Source of the DNA: Amycolatopsis orientalis DSM 40040 = KCTC 9412
GTDB lineage: Bacteria > Actinomycetota > Actinomycetes > Mycobacteriales > Pseudonocardiaceae
NCBI RefSeq assembly: GCF_000478275.1
Contig: NZ_ASJB01000090.1
Span: forward strand, 466-56,550
Direction of reading: 5' to 3'
Length of the DNA: 56,085 nt
Positions 33,201-41,557 of the stretch are shown here, in pieces (the stretch's first letter is position 1; the number at the start of each line of letters is the position of its first letter). The notes under the pieces are model-generated. The model was given only the letters and a program-made list of their open reading frames with translations, had not been told where the DNA came from and did not search any database. The position numbers and the translations under genes were made by a program.

Positions 33201-33212
33201 CGCCCGAGTATG

Positions 33213-33225
33213 TAGCCCAGTGCTA
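33213..33225. promoter_or_regulatory. Candidate ArsR operator
   Basis: TAGCCCAGTGCTA is an inverted repeat with 4-base arms and 5-base centre, extended weakly by flanking A/T. It lies 13 bases before the ArsR start and 42 before the MFS start, in the divergent gap. Confidence 0.5.
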
Positions 33226-33266
33226 AATGGTGTCCCCGGAACGCCGGACGTCGCCACGATCCGATC

Positions 33267-34472
33267 ATGCGCACTCTGCCCCGCACCTACCGGCGACTGT
33301 GGTGGGCCACCGGGATCGACAGCCTCGGGAACGGCGTCTTCACCGCGGCGCTGCCGTTGCTGGCCGTGACGGTGAGCCGCGACGCGAGGGACATCGCCCT
33401 GGTTTCCGCCGCGACGTACCTGCCGTGGCTTCTGCTCTCGCTCACCGCCGGCTCCGTGGTCGACAGGGTCGACCGGCCCACCCTCATGTGGCGGACACAG
33501 ACGCTCCAGGCCCTGATCGTCGGCGTGCTCACCGCGCTCGTCGCGACCGGAACCGTCAGCGTGCCCGTGCTCGTCGTACTCGCGTTCGCGCTGGGATCGT
33601 GCGACGTCTTCTACGACAACGCGGCGCAAACGGTGCTTCCGGATCTGGTCGCGAAGAACAGGCTGCACCAGGCGAACGGCAGTCAGCAGGTGGCGATGAT
33701 CGTCGGCAGGCAGTTCCTGGGGCCGCCGCTGGGGAGCCTTTTGTCCACTCTCGCCTGGACGCTGCCGTTCGCCGTCGACGCCGTGTCGTTCGTCGTCGCT
33801 GCGATGCTTCTGGCCAGGCTGCCCAAGCGGCGACACGCGCCCTCGGAACGGGTGAAGGTCCTCGATGGACTCCGCTGGCTTCGGAAACATCGCCTGTTGC
33901 GTGCTCTCGCCTTGCTGCTCGGGATCAACACCTTCTGTGGCCAGCTCGGGAACGCGACCCTCGTGCTGTTCGTGACCGACGCGCTGCATCTCGGCGCGGG
34001 CGTGTTCGGCGTACTCCTCGCCGGGGCGGCACTCGGCGGCATCGCGGGCGGACTGGTGATCACGCGGCTGGTCGCCCGGCTCGGCGACCTCCGGGCGCTC
34101 CTCGTCTCGCTCGCCGTGAACGCCCTCGTCTTCATCGGCATGGGATTCAGCCCGAACGCGGTCGTGCTCGGCGGATTCTTGGCGGTCAGCGGTTTCGTGA
34201 CGACGGTCTGGAACGTCGTCACCGCGGGCGTACGGCAACGCATGGTGCCGTCTGCCCTGCTCGGCCGCGTCAACAGCGTGTACCGGCTCCTCGGCTGGGG
34301 ACTGATGCCGCTCGGCGCCCTGTCCGGTGGTCTGCTCGCGCACCGGTTCGGGATTCGCGTTCCTTATCCCGTCGCGGGGGTGGTGCGCGGCCTCGCGCTG
34401 GTGGCCGCGCTTCCCGTGCTGAGGCCGGCGATCGAGGCGCCGACCAACAGCAGCGTCACTCGCTCACCGTGA
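33267..34472 (+). CDS. MFS exporter (macrolide/multidrug type)
   Basis: 401-residue transporter with about 12 hydrophobic segments. It resembles the MFS 3/enterobactin-exporter-like group: RRLWWATGIDSLGNGVFTAA at the start, SLTAGSVVDRVDRP in loop 2-3 and ARRLPKRRHAP-type basic sequence in the central loop. The divergent ArsR gene suggests substrate-induced export. No ribosome site is evident before ATG 33267, which may mean a leaderless message. Its stop overlaps the convergent MMPL gene by nine bases. The substrate is unknown. Confidence 0.85.
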   Translation: MRTLPRTYRRLWWATGIDSLGNGVFTAALPLLAVTVSRDARDIALVSAATYLPWLLLSLTAGSVVDRVDRPTLMWRTQTLQALIVGVLTALVATGTVSVPVLVVLAFALGSCDVFYDNAAQTVLPDLVAKNRLHQANGSQQVAMIVGRQFLGPPLGSLLSTLAWTLPFAVDAVSFVVAAMLLARLPKRRHAPSERVKVLDGLRWLRKHRLLRALALLLGINTFCGQLGNATLVLFVTDALHLGAGVFGVLLAGAALGGIAGGLVITRLVARLGDLRALLVSLAVNALVFIGMGFSPNAVVLGGFLAVSGFVTTVWNVVTAGVRQRMVPSALLGRVNSVYRLLGWGLMPLGALSGGLLAHRFGIRVPYPVAGVVRGLALVAALPVLRPAIEAPTNSSVTRSP

Positions 34473-36503
34473 TGGCCGCGCCTCGGCTTTGGCGAGCTTC
34501 GACGGCCACCAGATCTTCCGGCCGACGTCCACCGCCAGAGCCGGTACCAGCAGCGAACGCACCAGAAGCGTGTCGAGCAGGACGCCGAACGCGACGATGA
34601 ACGCCAGCTGCGCCAGGAAAAGGATGGGCAGGACGGCCAGCGCGGCGAAGGTCGCGGCGAGCACGACGCCTGCGGACGTGATCACGCCGCCGGTGACGCG
34701 CAGACCGCGCAGTGTCCCTTCCCGCGTGCCGATCCTGCCCGCCTCTTCGCGGACCCGCGTCATCAGGAAGATGTTGTAGTCGATCCCCAGCGCGACAAGG
34801 AAGACGAAGCCGAACAGCGGGACGACCGGGTCGGCGCCGGGGAAGTCGAAGACGTGGTTGAACACCAGTGCCGAGACACCCATCGTCGCGGCGAAGGACA
34901 GCACCACCGTGCCGATCAGCAGCAGTGGCGCCAGCAGCGAGCGCAACAGCAGGGCCAGCACGAGGAAGATCACCACCAGGACGATCGGGATGATCACCAT
35001 CCGGTCGTGCTCGGACGTCGTCCTGGTGTCGAGGAGGGTCGCCGTCGGCCCGCCGACCTTCGTGCCCTCGACCGGATGCACGGCCGCGCGGATCCGTTCG
35101 ACCGTCGCGACGGCGGCGTCGGAGTCCGGGGGATCGGCCAGTACGGCGTCGATCTTCACGAGCCCACCAGCTTCGGTGCCTTGCCGTACGTCCGAGACGC
35201 CGGGCACGCGCGCCAACCCGGCGACCGTCTGCGCTTGCGCCGCCGGCGTGATGATCACCGTGGGGGAGCCGGAGCCGCCGGGGAAGTAGCGGGAAAGGAC
35301 CTCCTGGCCCGCGACGGAGTCGACCGGCGTGAGGAAGACGTCCGACTGCGCGGTGCCGGAAGCCTTGAGCTGCGGCAGGAAGGCGCCGCCCGTGAGGAGG
35401 ACGACGGTGGTGACGATCCAGATCGTGCGGGGAGCGCGGGCGACCCAGCCGGAGACGCGGCCCCAAAGCCCGCCGGTCTCTTCGCGGGAAGTGGTCACCG
35501 CCGGACGGAAGGGCCAGAAGGCGTTGCGCCCGCACAGGGCCAGGACGGCGGGGAGGAAGGTGACGGTGGTGAGGAAGGCGGCGCCGATGCCGATGGCGGC
35601 GACCGGACCGAGTCCCTTGTTGGAGTTCAGGTCGCTGAACAGCAGGCAGAGGACGCCGAGGATCACGGTCCCGGCGGAGGCCGCGATCGGCTCGATCGTC
35701 GAACGCCACGCGGTGCGCAGGGCTCCGCGGGTGTCTTCGGTCGTCCGGAGTTCTTCGCGATACCGCGAGATCATCAGAAGCGCGTAGTCGGTGGCGGCGC
35801 CGAAGACGAGGATGAAGAGGATCCCCTGGCTCTGCCCGTTCAACGCCAGGACGTCGTTGTCCGCGAGCAGGTACACCGCGAGACTCGCCGTCCCGAGGGC
35901 GAACACGGCCGAGAGCAGGACGAGCAGCGGCAGCAGCGGGCTTCGGTAGACGATGATCAGGATGAGCGCGACCACCGCGCCCGCGACCAGGAGCAGCAGC
36001 CCGTCGATCCCGCCGAACGCCTCCTTGAGGTCGGCGACCTGCGCGGCGGGGCCGGTCACCAGCACCTTCAACCCGTCGGGCGTCTCGCGGGCGAGTGCGT
36101 CGCGCAGGGCTTCGACGCCGTCGCCGGGGTCGCTCGTGGCGTCCAGCGGTACGACCACCTGTGCGGCGGCGGCGCTGCCCGGTGCGGGGATGAGCCTGGC
36201 GTGGGAAGTCCGGTCGGCGAGGAACCTCTTGTCGCCGTCGGTCAGGCCCGACGGCCGTTCGGCGACGACGATCGCCGGGATGACGGTGGCGCTGGAGAAC
36301 TGCTTCTGGAGTTCGCCGACCTCGGTCGCTTCGGCCGAAGCCGGCAGGAAACTGCTGCTGTCGTTCTCCGTGACCTGGCTCAGCTTGCCGGCGTACGGGC
36401 CGCTGAACCCGCCGAAGATCAGCCAGGTGACCGCGACGAGGGCGGGGAGCAGCCAGCGCAGACGTGACCGCGTGCGGGTGGGGCGTTCGACTTCCGAGAT
36501 CAT
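34464..36503 (-). CDS. MMPL/RND-family membrane transporter
   Basis: 679-residue transporter of the actinobacterial MMPL type. Order: one N-terminal helix (RWLLPALVAVTWLIFGGFSG), an extracytoplasmic domain (about 45-165), a first block of helices including LLLVAGAVVALILIIVY and FGAATDYALLMISRYREEL with the proton-relay Asp-Tyr pair, a second outer domain, and a second block with FVFLVALGIDYNIFLMTRVREE, again with Asp-Tyr. The two halves repeat, as expected. MMPL proteins export lipids or drugs. The divergent MarR gene at 36610 is its likely regulator. The 3' end overlaps the convergent MFS gene. Confidence 0.92.
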   Translation of the reverse strand: MISEVERPTRTRSRLRWLLPALVAVTWLIFGGFSGPYAGKLSQVTENDSSSFLPASAEATEVGELQKQFSSATVIPAIVVAERPSGLTDGDKRFLADRTSHARLIPAPGSAAAAQVVVPLDATSDPGDGVEALRDALARETPDGLKVLVTGPAAQVADLKEAFGGIDGLLLLVAGAVVALILIIVYRSPLLPLLVLLSAVFALGTASLAVYLLADNDVLALNGQSQGILFILVFGAATDYALLMISRYREELRTTEDTRGALRTAWRSTIEPIAASAGTVILGVLCLLFSDLNSNKGLGPVAAIGIGAAFLTTVTFLPAVLALCGRNAFWPFRPAVTTSREETGGLWGRVSGWVARAPRTIWIVTTVVLLTGGAFLPQLKASGTAQSDVFLTPVDSVAGQEVLSRYFPGGSGSPTVIITPAAQAQTVAGLARVPGVSDVRQGTEAGGLVKIDAVLADPPDSDAAVATVERIRAAVHPVEGTKVGGPTATLLDTRTTSEHDRMVIIPIVLVVIFLVLALLLRSLLAPLLLIGTVVLSFAATMGVSALVFNHVFDFPGADPVVPLFGFVFLVALGIDYNIFLMTRVREEAGRIGTREGTLRGLRVTGGVITSAGVVLAATFAALAVLPILFLAQLAFIVAFGVLLDTLLVRSLLVPALAVDVGRKIWWPSKLAKAEARPSR

Positions 36504-36547
36504 GGGCGGATGGCTCCTGTGGCAACGCTACTTCGACGAGTGAATAG

Positions 36548-36560
36548 TTCGACCATCGAA
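36548..36560. promoter_or_regulatory. Candidate MarR operator between MMPL and MarR genes
   Basis: TTCGACCATCGAA is a perfect inverted repeat (5-base arms, 3-base centre) in an AT-rich patch midway between the divergent starts at 36503 and 36610. The sequence AATAGTTCGACCATCGAAAT shows why it stands out. Confidence 0.6.
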
Positions 36561-36609
36561 ATAGTAGAGTGTTCACCCGGACGGGGCGAGCTGAGGGGAG
36601 ATTCCGGGC

Positions 36610-37083
36610 ATGGCCGATGACGCCGAACGGGTCACGGACGAGCTGCTCGTCCTCCTGCTGCGGCAGCTGACCGTCGAATCCGACCGGTTCGCCGAGATGT
36701 TCGGGGAGGCGCACGGCCTGCACCGGACCGACCTCAACGCGCTCGCGGTGATCATGGACGCGGCCAGGATGGGCACGCCGATGAGCCCGAGCAGGCTGGC
36801 GGAGGCCCTGCACCTCAGCGCGTCGGCGACGACGGCGGTGCTCGACCGCCTCGAACGGGCGGGCCACCTCTACCGGGACCGCAGCTCGACCGACCGGCGC
36901 AAGGTCGAACTGCGCATGCACGACCAGGCACGCCGGATCGGTGCCGAGTTCTTCCTGCCGCTGGGTGAGCGTTTTTCCGCCGCGTGGCGGGACCTGGATG
37001 AGGACGAACGCCGGACGGTCGCCCGCTTCCTCCGCGGCAGCATCGCCGCGACGGTGGAGGTCCGGGGACGGCTGGCACCCTGA
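36610..37083 (+). CDS. MarR-family regulator
   Basis: 157-residue winged-helix regulator with the MarR layout: N-terminal dimer helix, PSRLAEALHLSASATTAVLDR as recognition part (about 60-80), wing with DRSSTDRRKVELRM, and a C-terminal dimer helix. It is divergent from the MMPL exporter and probably represses it. The operator candidate lies 49 bases upstream. The ligand is unknown. The SDR gene follows 48 bases later on the same strand and might share its transcript. Confidence 0.9.
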   Translation: MADDAERVTDELLVLLLRQLTVESDRFAEMFGEAHGLHRTDLNALAVIMDAARMGTPMSPSRLAEALHLSASATTAVLDRLERAGHLYRDRSSTDRRKVELRMHDQARRIGAEFFLPLGERFSAAWRDLDEDERRTVARFLRGSIAATVEVRGRLAP

Positions 37084-37131
37084 CGGGCCACTCGGGCTGC
37101 GCGTCGCGGCTTCGCCGGGAACACTCGGGGC

Positions 37132-38586
37132 ATGCGATGTGTGGTGCTCGGTGCGACGGGATACGTCGGCGGACGGCTGGTGCCGCAACTGCTCGACGCG
37201 GGCCACGAGGTGCGCGTGGTGGCGCGGTCGCCGGAGAAGGTCGCCGAAGAGCCGTGGCGTGACCGCGTCGAGGTCGAACGCGGCGACGTCACCGATCCGC
37301 CGTCGATCGAGCGGGCGCTGACCGACGGCGAGGTCGTCTACTACCTGGTGCATTCCCTGGCGCGCAAGGACTTCGTCGACGTCGACCGGGAGGCGGCCCG
37401 GACGGTCGCCGAGGCCGCGAAGACGGCGGGCGTCCGGCGGCTGGTGTACCTGGGCGGCATCGTGCCCGACGACGAAAAGCTGTCGCCGCACCTCGCTTCC
37501 CGCGCCGAGGTGGGCCGGGTCCTGCTGGAGTCCGGCGTCCCCGCCATCGTCCTGCAGGCGGCGGTGATCATCGGCTCAGGTTCGGCGAGCTTCGAGATGC
37601 TGCGGTACCTGACCGAGCGGCTGCCGGCGATGGTCACCCCGCGGTGGGTGCACAGCCGCATCCAGCCGATCGCCATCCGCGACGTGCTGCACTACCTCGT
37701 GCACGCGGCGGAGCTGCCGTCCGACGTGCGAGGTGCCTTCGACATCGGCGGCCCCGACGTCCTGACCTATTTGGACATGATGCGCCGCTACGCCGTCGTC
37801 GCCGGGTTGCCGCGGCGAGCCGTCGTCCCGGTGCCGGTGCTGACGCCATGGCTTTCGGCGCAGTGGGTCAATCTCGTCACGCCCGTGCCGAAGTCGATCG
37901 CCGTCCCGCTGATCGAATCGCTGGTGCACGAGGTGGTCTGCCACGACCACGCGATCGCCGAGCACATCCCCGACCCGGAAGCGGGCCTGACGCACTACGA
38001 ACACGCCGTCGAACTGGCGCTCACCCGGATCCGCAACGCCGACGTGCCGACCCGGTGGTCGGACGCGTCGACGGCCTCCGCGCCTTCGGATCCGCTGCCG
38101 AGCGACCCGGAGTGGGCGGGCGGGACCGTCTACGAGGACAAACGCGAGCAGAGGACGGACGCCTCGCCGGAAGCGCTGTGGGACGTCATCGAGTCCATCG
38201 GCGGGGAGCACGGCTGGTACTCGTTCCCGCTGGCGTGGTCGGTCCGCGGCTGGGCCGACCGGCTCGTCGGCGGCGCCGGGTTACGGCGTGGCCGCCGGGA
38301 TCCGCGACGGCTGCACCTCGGCGAGGCACTGGACTGGTGGCGCGTCGAATACCTCGACCGGCCACGCCTGCTGCGGCTGCGCGCGGAGATGAAGCTGCCC
38401 GGACGGGCCTGGCTCGAACTCGGGGTCGAGTCCGATGAGGACGGTGGGACGATCTACCGCCAGCGGGCGGTGTTCGAACCACACGGTTTCGCCGGGCACG
38501 CGTACTGGAAGGGGATCGCGCCGTTCCACGGCGTCATCTTCGGCGGCATGGTCCGGAACATCACCGGGGCGGCGCAGGGAACGTGA
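37132..38586 (+). CDS. NmrA/SDR-type oxidoreductase with DUF2867 C-terminus
   Basis: 484-residue two-domain protein. The N-terminal half (about 1-290) is an atypical short-chain dehydrogenase with the NAD(P) motif VLGATGYVGGRLVPQLL and VYYLVHSLARKDF. The C-terminal part (about 330-480) is a DUF2867-type domain of the START-like fold: EDKREQRTDASPEALWDVIE, GGEHGWYSFPLAW and EALDWWRVEYLDRPRLLRLR. This fusion is widespread in actinobacteria, and its reaction is not established. The canonical active-site YxxxK is not obvious, so it may act as an NAD(P)-binding regulator. Confidence 0.82.
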   Translation: MRCVVLGATGYVGGRLVPQLLDAGHEVRVVARSPEKVAEEPWRDRVEVERGDVTDPPSIERALTDGEVVYYLVHSLARKDFVDVDREAARTVAEAAKTAGVRRLVYLGGIVPDDEKLSPHLASRAEVGRVLLESGVPAIVLQAAVIIGSGSASFEMLRYLTERLPAMVTPRWVHSRIQPIAIRDVLHYLVHAAELPSDVRGAFDIGGPDVLTYLDMMRRYAVVAGLPRRAVVPVPVLTPWLSAQWVNLVTPVPKSIAVPLIESLVHEVVCHDHAIAEHIPDPEAGLTHYEHAVELALTRIRNADVPTRWSDASTASAPSDPLPSDPEWAGGTVYEDKREQRTDASPEALWDVIESIGGEHGWYSFPLAWSVRGWADRLVGGAGLRRGRRDPRRLHLGEALDWWRVEYLDRPRLLRLRAEMKLPGRAWLELGVESDEDGGTIYRQRAVFEPHGFAGHAYWKGIAPFHGVIFGGMVRNITGAAQGT

Positions 38587-38601
38587 GCGTGGCGGGTCAG
38601 C

Positions 38602-39621
38602 TCACCAGCCGTCTACTGTGGACCCGGGCGGCGCGGTGCTGGACCGGACGACCAGTTCGGTCGGCACGCTGATCGCGCCCGCCGCGCCCTCGTCGGCGAT
38701 TTCGGCGAGCAGCGCGGCCACGGCCCGTTTCCCGACCACGTCGAACGACTGCCGGACGGTGGTCAGCGGCGGCCAGAAGTGGGCGGCCTCGTCCATGTCG
38801 TCGAAGCCGACCACGCTCACGTCGCCGGGGACCGAGCGGCCCTTCTCGTGGAACGCCCGGAGCAGGCCGAGCGCCATCTGGTCGTTGGCGGCGAAGACGG
38901 CGGTGACGGCGGGATCGCCCGCCAGCCGGACACCGTGTTCGTAGCCGGACCGTGAGGACCAGTCGCCGGTGAGCGGCGGCGGCACCTCGCGCCCCGCATC
39001 TTCGAGTGTCGCCTGCCATGACTTCCGGCGGCGCTCGGCCGCGTAGGACTCGGGCGGCCCGGCGACATGCCAGACGGTCTCGTGCCCGAGGTCGAGCAGA
39101 TGCCGGGTCGCGGCGATGGCACCGGAGGCCTGGTCGAAATCGACGACCGGATGGTCGCGGCGCCCGCCCGCGTCGATGACGACGACCGGCAGCCCGTGGG
39201 GCAGCTCGATCTCGCTCTGGTCCAGCTGATGCTGCTCGATCAGGATGATGACACCGTCGACGGCCTGTTCGTCCAGCCTGCTGAAGGCACCGGACACCTC
39301 GCCTTGGGACGGCCTGGTCACCGGCATGAGGACGATCGTGAACCCCTCGACGGCGGCCGCCGACGCGACGGCGTCGAGTGTGCGGCTGTTCCCGAAGGTC
39401 GACAGCGCCGCGATGATCACGCCGATACTGCGGAACCGGCCGTTGCGCAGGGCGCGGGCGGCGCTGTTGGGCCGGTAGCCCACCTGGCGCATCGCCGCGA
39501 GCACCCGTTCGCGGGTGGCCTCGTCGACGTTCGACCTGCCGTTCGCGACCCGGGAGACGGTCTGGCCGGAGACCCCCGCTTCCCTTGCCACGTCGGCCAT
39601 CGACGGCCCGCGTCCGGCCAC
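38602..39621 (-). CDS. LacI-family repressor of the arabinogalactan locus
   Basis: 339 residues from GTG 39621 (GAGGAG lies six bases before it; ATG 39600 would remove little). The N-terminal LacI helix-turn-helix and hinge read MADVAREAGVSGQTVSRVAN and YRPNSAARALRNGR; the rest is a periplasmic-binding-like sugar domain with FAANDQMALGLLRAFHEKG. It is divergent from an ABC sugar importer and glycosidases. Two identical 15-bp palindromic operators lie in the gap (39649-39663, 39685-39699), so both promoters are probably repressed until the sugar enters. The inducer would be an arabinose/galactose oligosaccharide (inference). Confidence 0.93.
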   Translation of the reverse strand: MAGRGPSMADVAREAGVSGQTVSRVANGRSNVDEATRERVLAAMRQVGYRPNSAARALRNGRFRSIGVIIAALSTFGNSRTLDAVASAAAVEGFTIVLMPVTRPSQGEVSGAFSRLDEQAVDGVIILIEQHQLDQSEIELPHGLPVVVIDAGGRRDHPVVDFDQASGAIAATRHLLDLGHETVWHVAGPPESYAAERRRKSWQATLEDAGREVPPPLTGDWSSRSGYEHGVRLAGDPAVTAVFAANDQMALGLLRAFHEKGRSVPGDVSVVGFDDMDEAAHFWPPLTTVRQSFDVVGKRAVAALLAEIADEGAAGAISVPTELVVRSSTAPPGSTVDGW

Positions 39622-39648
39622 TGTGGTCTCCTCGGAGTGCTTCTGGAC

Positions 39649-39663
39649 ATGTTTACGTCAACA
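39649..39663. promoter_or_regulatory. LacI operator 1
   Basis: ATGTTTACGTCAACA: near-palindrome centred on CG, identical in reverse complement to operator 2. Placed 28 bases from the repressor start, it can block the repressor's own promoter. Confidence 0.82.
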
Positions 39664-39684
39664 CGATACCCTCCGCCGGTCTGA

Positions 39685-39699
39685 TGTTGACGTAAACAT
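39685..39699. promoter_or_regulatory. LacI operator 2
   Basis: TGTTGACGTAAACAT, the exact reverse complement of operator 1 and 36 bases from it centre to centre, about 3.4 turns. TTGACG within it can serve as the -35 box of the importer operon, so bound repressor would cover the promoter and could loop between the two sites. Confidence 0.82.
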
Positions 39700-39741
39700 T
39701 TCGCCGAGTCGCACTTTCGCTCGGGGAATCCGGAGGGGACG

Positions 39742-40671
39742 ATGACGTCCACAGCGGTCGCGCCCGCACAAGCGCCACCTCGCCGCGCGGCCACCGTGCG
39801 CCGCACCCGCCGCAATTGGCGCGGCTGGCTTTTCGTCGCCCCGTTCATGCTGGTCTTCGCGCTGACCTTCCTGGCGCCGATCGTCTACGCCTTCGTCCTG
39901 AGCCTCTTCCGGGACCAGGCCTTCTTCGGTGGCACGACGTTCGTCGGCGGGGACAACTACGCCCAGGTGCTCGCCGACCCGAAGTTCTGGGACTCCTTCC
40001 TGCGGGTGCTGGTGTTCCTCGCCGTGCAGGTGCCGATCATGCTGGTGCTCGCGCTGATCGCGGCGCTGGCGATCGACAGCGCGCGGCTGCACGCGTCCGG
40101 TTTCTTCCGGGTCGTGATCTTCCTGCCGTACGCCGTGCCCGCCGTGGTCGCCGCGCTGATGTGGGGCTTCATCTACGGCGACCACTTCGGACTGGCCGCC
40201 GACCTGAACCACCTGCTCGGCCGCGACGTGGTGAAACCGTTGTCGGACAACTGGATGCTCGCGTCCATCGGCAACGTCGTCACCTGGGAGTTCGTGGGCT
40301 ACAACATGCTCATCTTCTACTCCGCGCTCAAGGTGATCCCCAAGGAGCAGTTCGAGGCCGCGGCGATCGACGGCGCCGGCGCGTTCCGCACCATCCTGAG
40401 CGTGAAGCTGCCCGCGCTGCGCGGCGCGATCGTCATCGCGACGATCTTCTCGATCATCGGCAGTTTCCAGCTGTTCAACGAGCCGAACATCATGCGCACT
40501 CTGGCGCCCAACGTGATCGGCACCTTCTACACGCCGAACATGTACGCCTACAACCTTTCCTTCAACGGACAGCAGTACAACTACTCCGCCACCGTCGCGA
40601 TCGTGATGGGCGTGATCACCGCGATCATCGCCTACGTCGTGCAGCTGCGCGGCTCCCGGAAGGAAATGTGA
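39742..40671 (+). CDS. ABC sugar importer permease 1 (MalF type)
   Basis: 309-residue membrane subunit of a carbohydrate ABC importer with six helices after a basic N-terminus. The EAA loop reads EAAAIDGAGAFRTILSVKLP (about 215-235), the coupling site for the ATPase. GGAGGGG precedes the start. The stop overlaps the next permease's ATG (TGATG). No ATPase gene lies in the operon, so a shared MsiK-like ATPase encoded elsewhere is expected. Neighbouring GH51, GH35 and GH30 genes point to arabino- or galacto-oligosaccharides as cargo. Confidence 0.92.
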   Translation: MTSTAVAPAQAPPRRAATVRRTRRNWRGWLFVAPFMLVFALTFLAPIVYAFVLSLFRDQAFFGGTTFVGGDNYAQVLADPKFWDSFLRVLVFLAVQVPIMLVLALIAALAIDSARLHASGFFRVVIFLPYAVPAVVAALMWGFIYGDHFGLAADLNHLLGRDVVKPLSDNWMLASIGNVVTWEFVGYNMLIFYSALKVIPKEQFEAAAIDGAGAFRTILSVKLPALRGAIVIATIFSIIGSFQLFNEPNIMRTLAPNVIGTFYTPNMYAYNLSFNGQQYNYSATVAIVMGVITAIIAYVVQLRGSRKEM

Positions 40672-41534
40672 TGGCCACGTTTTCGGTGACGCGGCCACGG
40701 AAATCCCGCGTCCTCACCGCGGTGATGACGTTGTACCTGATCTACACGCTGGTTCCGCTGGTGTGGCTGGTGATCAACGCGACCAAGACGCAGCCCGCCC
40801 TGTTCACCACGTCGGGCCTGGCGTTCGGCGGGCCGTTCGCGCTGTTCGAGAACATCGGCGAGACCTTCACCTACGACAACGGGATCTTCCTGCGCTGGCT
40901 GGGGAACACGCTGCTCTACGTCGTCGTCGGCGCCGGGGGAGCGACCATCCTCGCCACCGCCGCCGGATACGGGCTGGCGAAGTACCGTTTCCCCGGCCGC
41001 CGCGCGGTGTTCGCGGTCGTGCTCGGCGCGGTCGCCGTCCCCGCCACGGCGCTCGCGGTGCCGACCTTCCTGATGTTCAGCAAACTCGGCCTCACCAACA
41101 CCCCGCTGGCGATCATCATCCCGTCGCTGATCAGCCCGTTCGGGCTGTACCTGATCTGGGTGTACGCCGCCGACGCGATCCCGGACGAGCTGCTGGAGGC
41201 GGCGCGGATCGACGGCGCGGGGGAGATGCGGATCTTCCTCACCGTCACGCTGCGCCAGCTGGTCCCCGGGATCGTCACGGTCGCCCTCTTCACCATGGTG
41301 TCCACTTGGAACAACTACTTCCTGCCGTTGATCATGCTCAGCGAACCGAAGTGGTATCCGCTCACCGTCGGGCTCAACCAGTGGAGCGCGCAGGCGTCCG
41401 GTGCCGGTGCGCAGCCGGTCTATCACCTGGTGCTGACCGGTTCCCTGCTCACCATCATCCCGCTCGTCCTCGCCTTCCTGCTCATGCAGCGCTACTGGCA
41501 GTCCGGCCTCAGCGCGGGCAGCGTCAAGCAATGA
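40671..41534 (+). CDS. ABC sugar importer permease 2 (MalG type)
   Basis: 287-residue partner permease with six helices and the EAA loop EAARIDGAGEMRIFLTVTLR (about 180-200). It starts in the stop of permease 1 (TGATG), so translation is coupled. It forms the channel heterodimer with permease 1 and receives sugar from the binding lipoprotein encoded next. As for permease 1, the ATPase must come from another locus. Confidence 0.92.
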   Translation: MATFSVTRPRKSRVLTAVMTLYLIYTLVPLVWLVINATKTQPALFTTSGLAFGGPFALFENIGETFTYDNGIFLRWLGNTLLYVVVGAGGATILATAAGYGLAKYRFPGRRAVFAVVLGAVAVPATALAVPTFLMFSKLGLTNTPLAIIIPSLISPFGLYLIWVYAADAIPDELLEAARIDGAGEMRIFLTVTLRQLVPGIVTVALFTMVSTWNNYFLPLIMLSEPKWYPLTVGLNQWSAQASGAGAQPVYHLVLTGSLLTIIPLVLAFLLMQRYWQSGLSAGSVKQ

Positions 41535-41557
41535 ACACCGTCCCGAAAGGACACTCG

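Noticed and set aside
33201..34343. N-terminal extension of the ArsR gene to 707 residues
   Set aside because: The added sequence is antisense to the MFS gene and low in complexity; the family starts near 33200.
34854..36467. Plus-strand frame of 537 codons opposite the MMPL gene
   Set aside because: Acidic, Glu/Asp/Gly-rich shadow translation without motifs; the MMPL helices and Asp-Tyr pairs are on the other strand.
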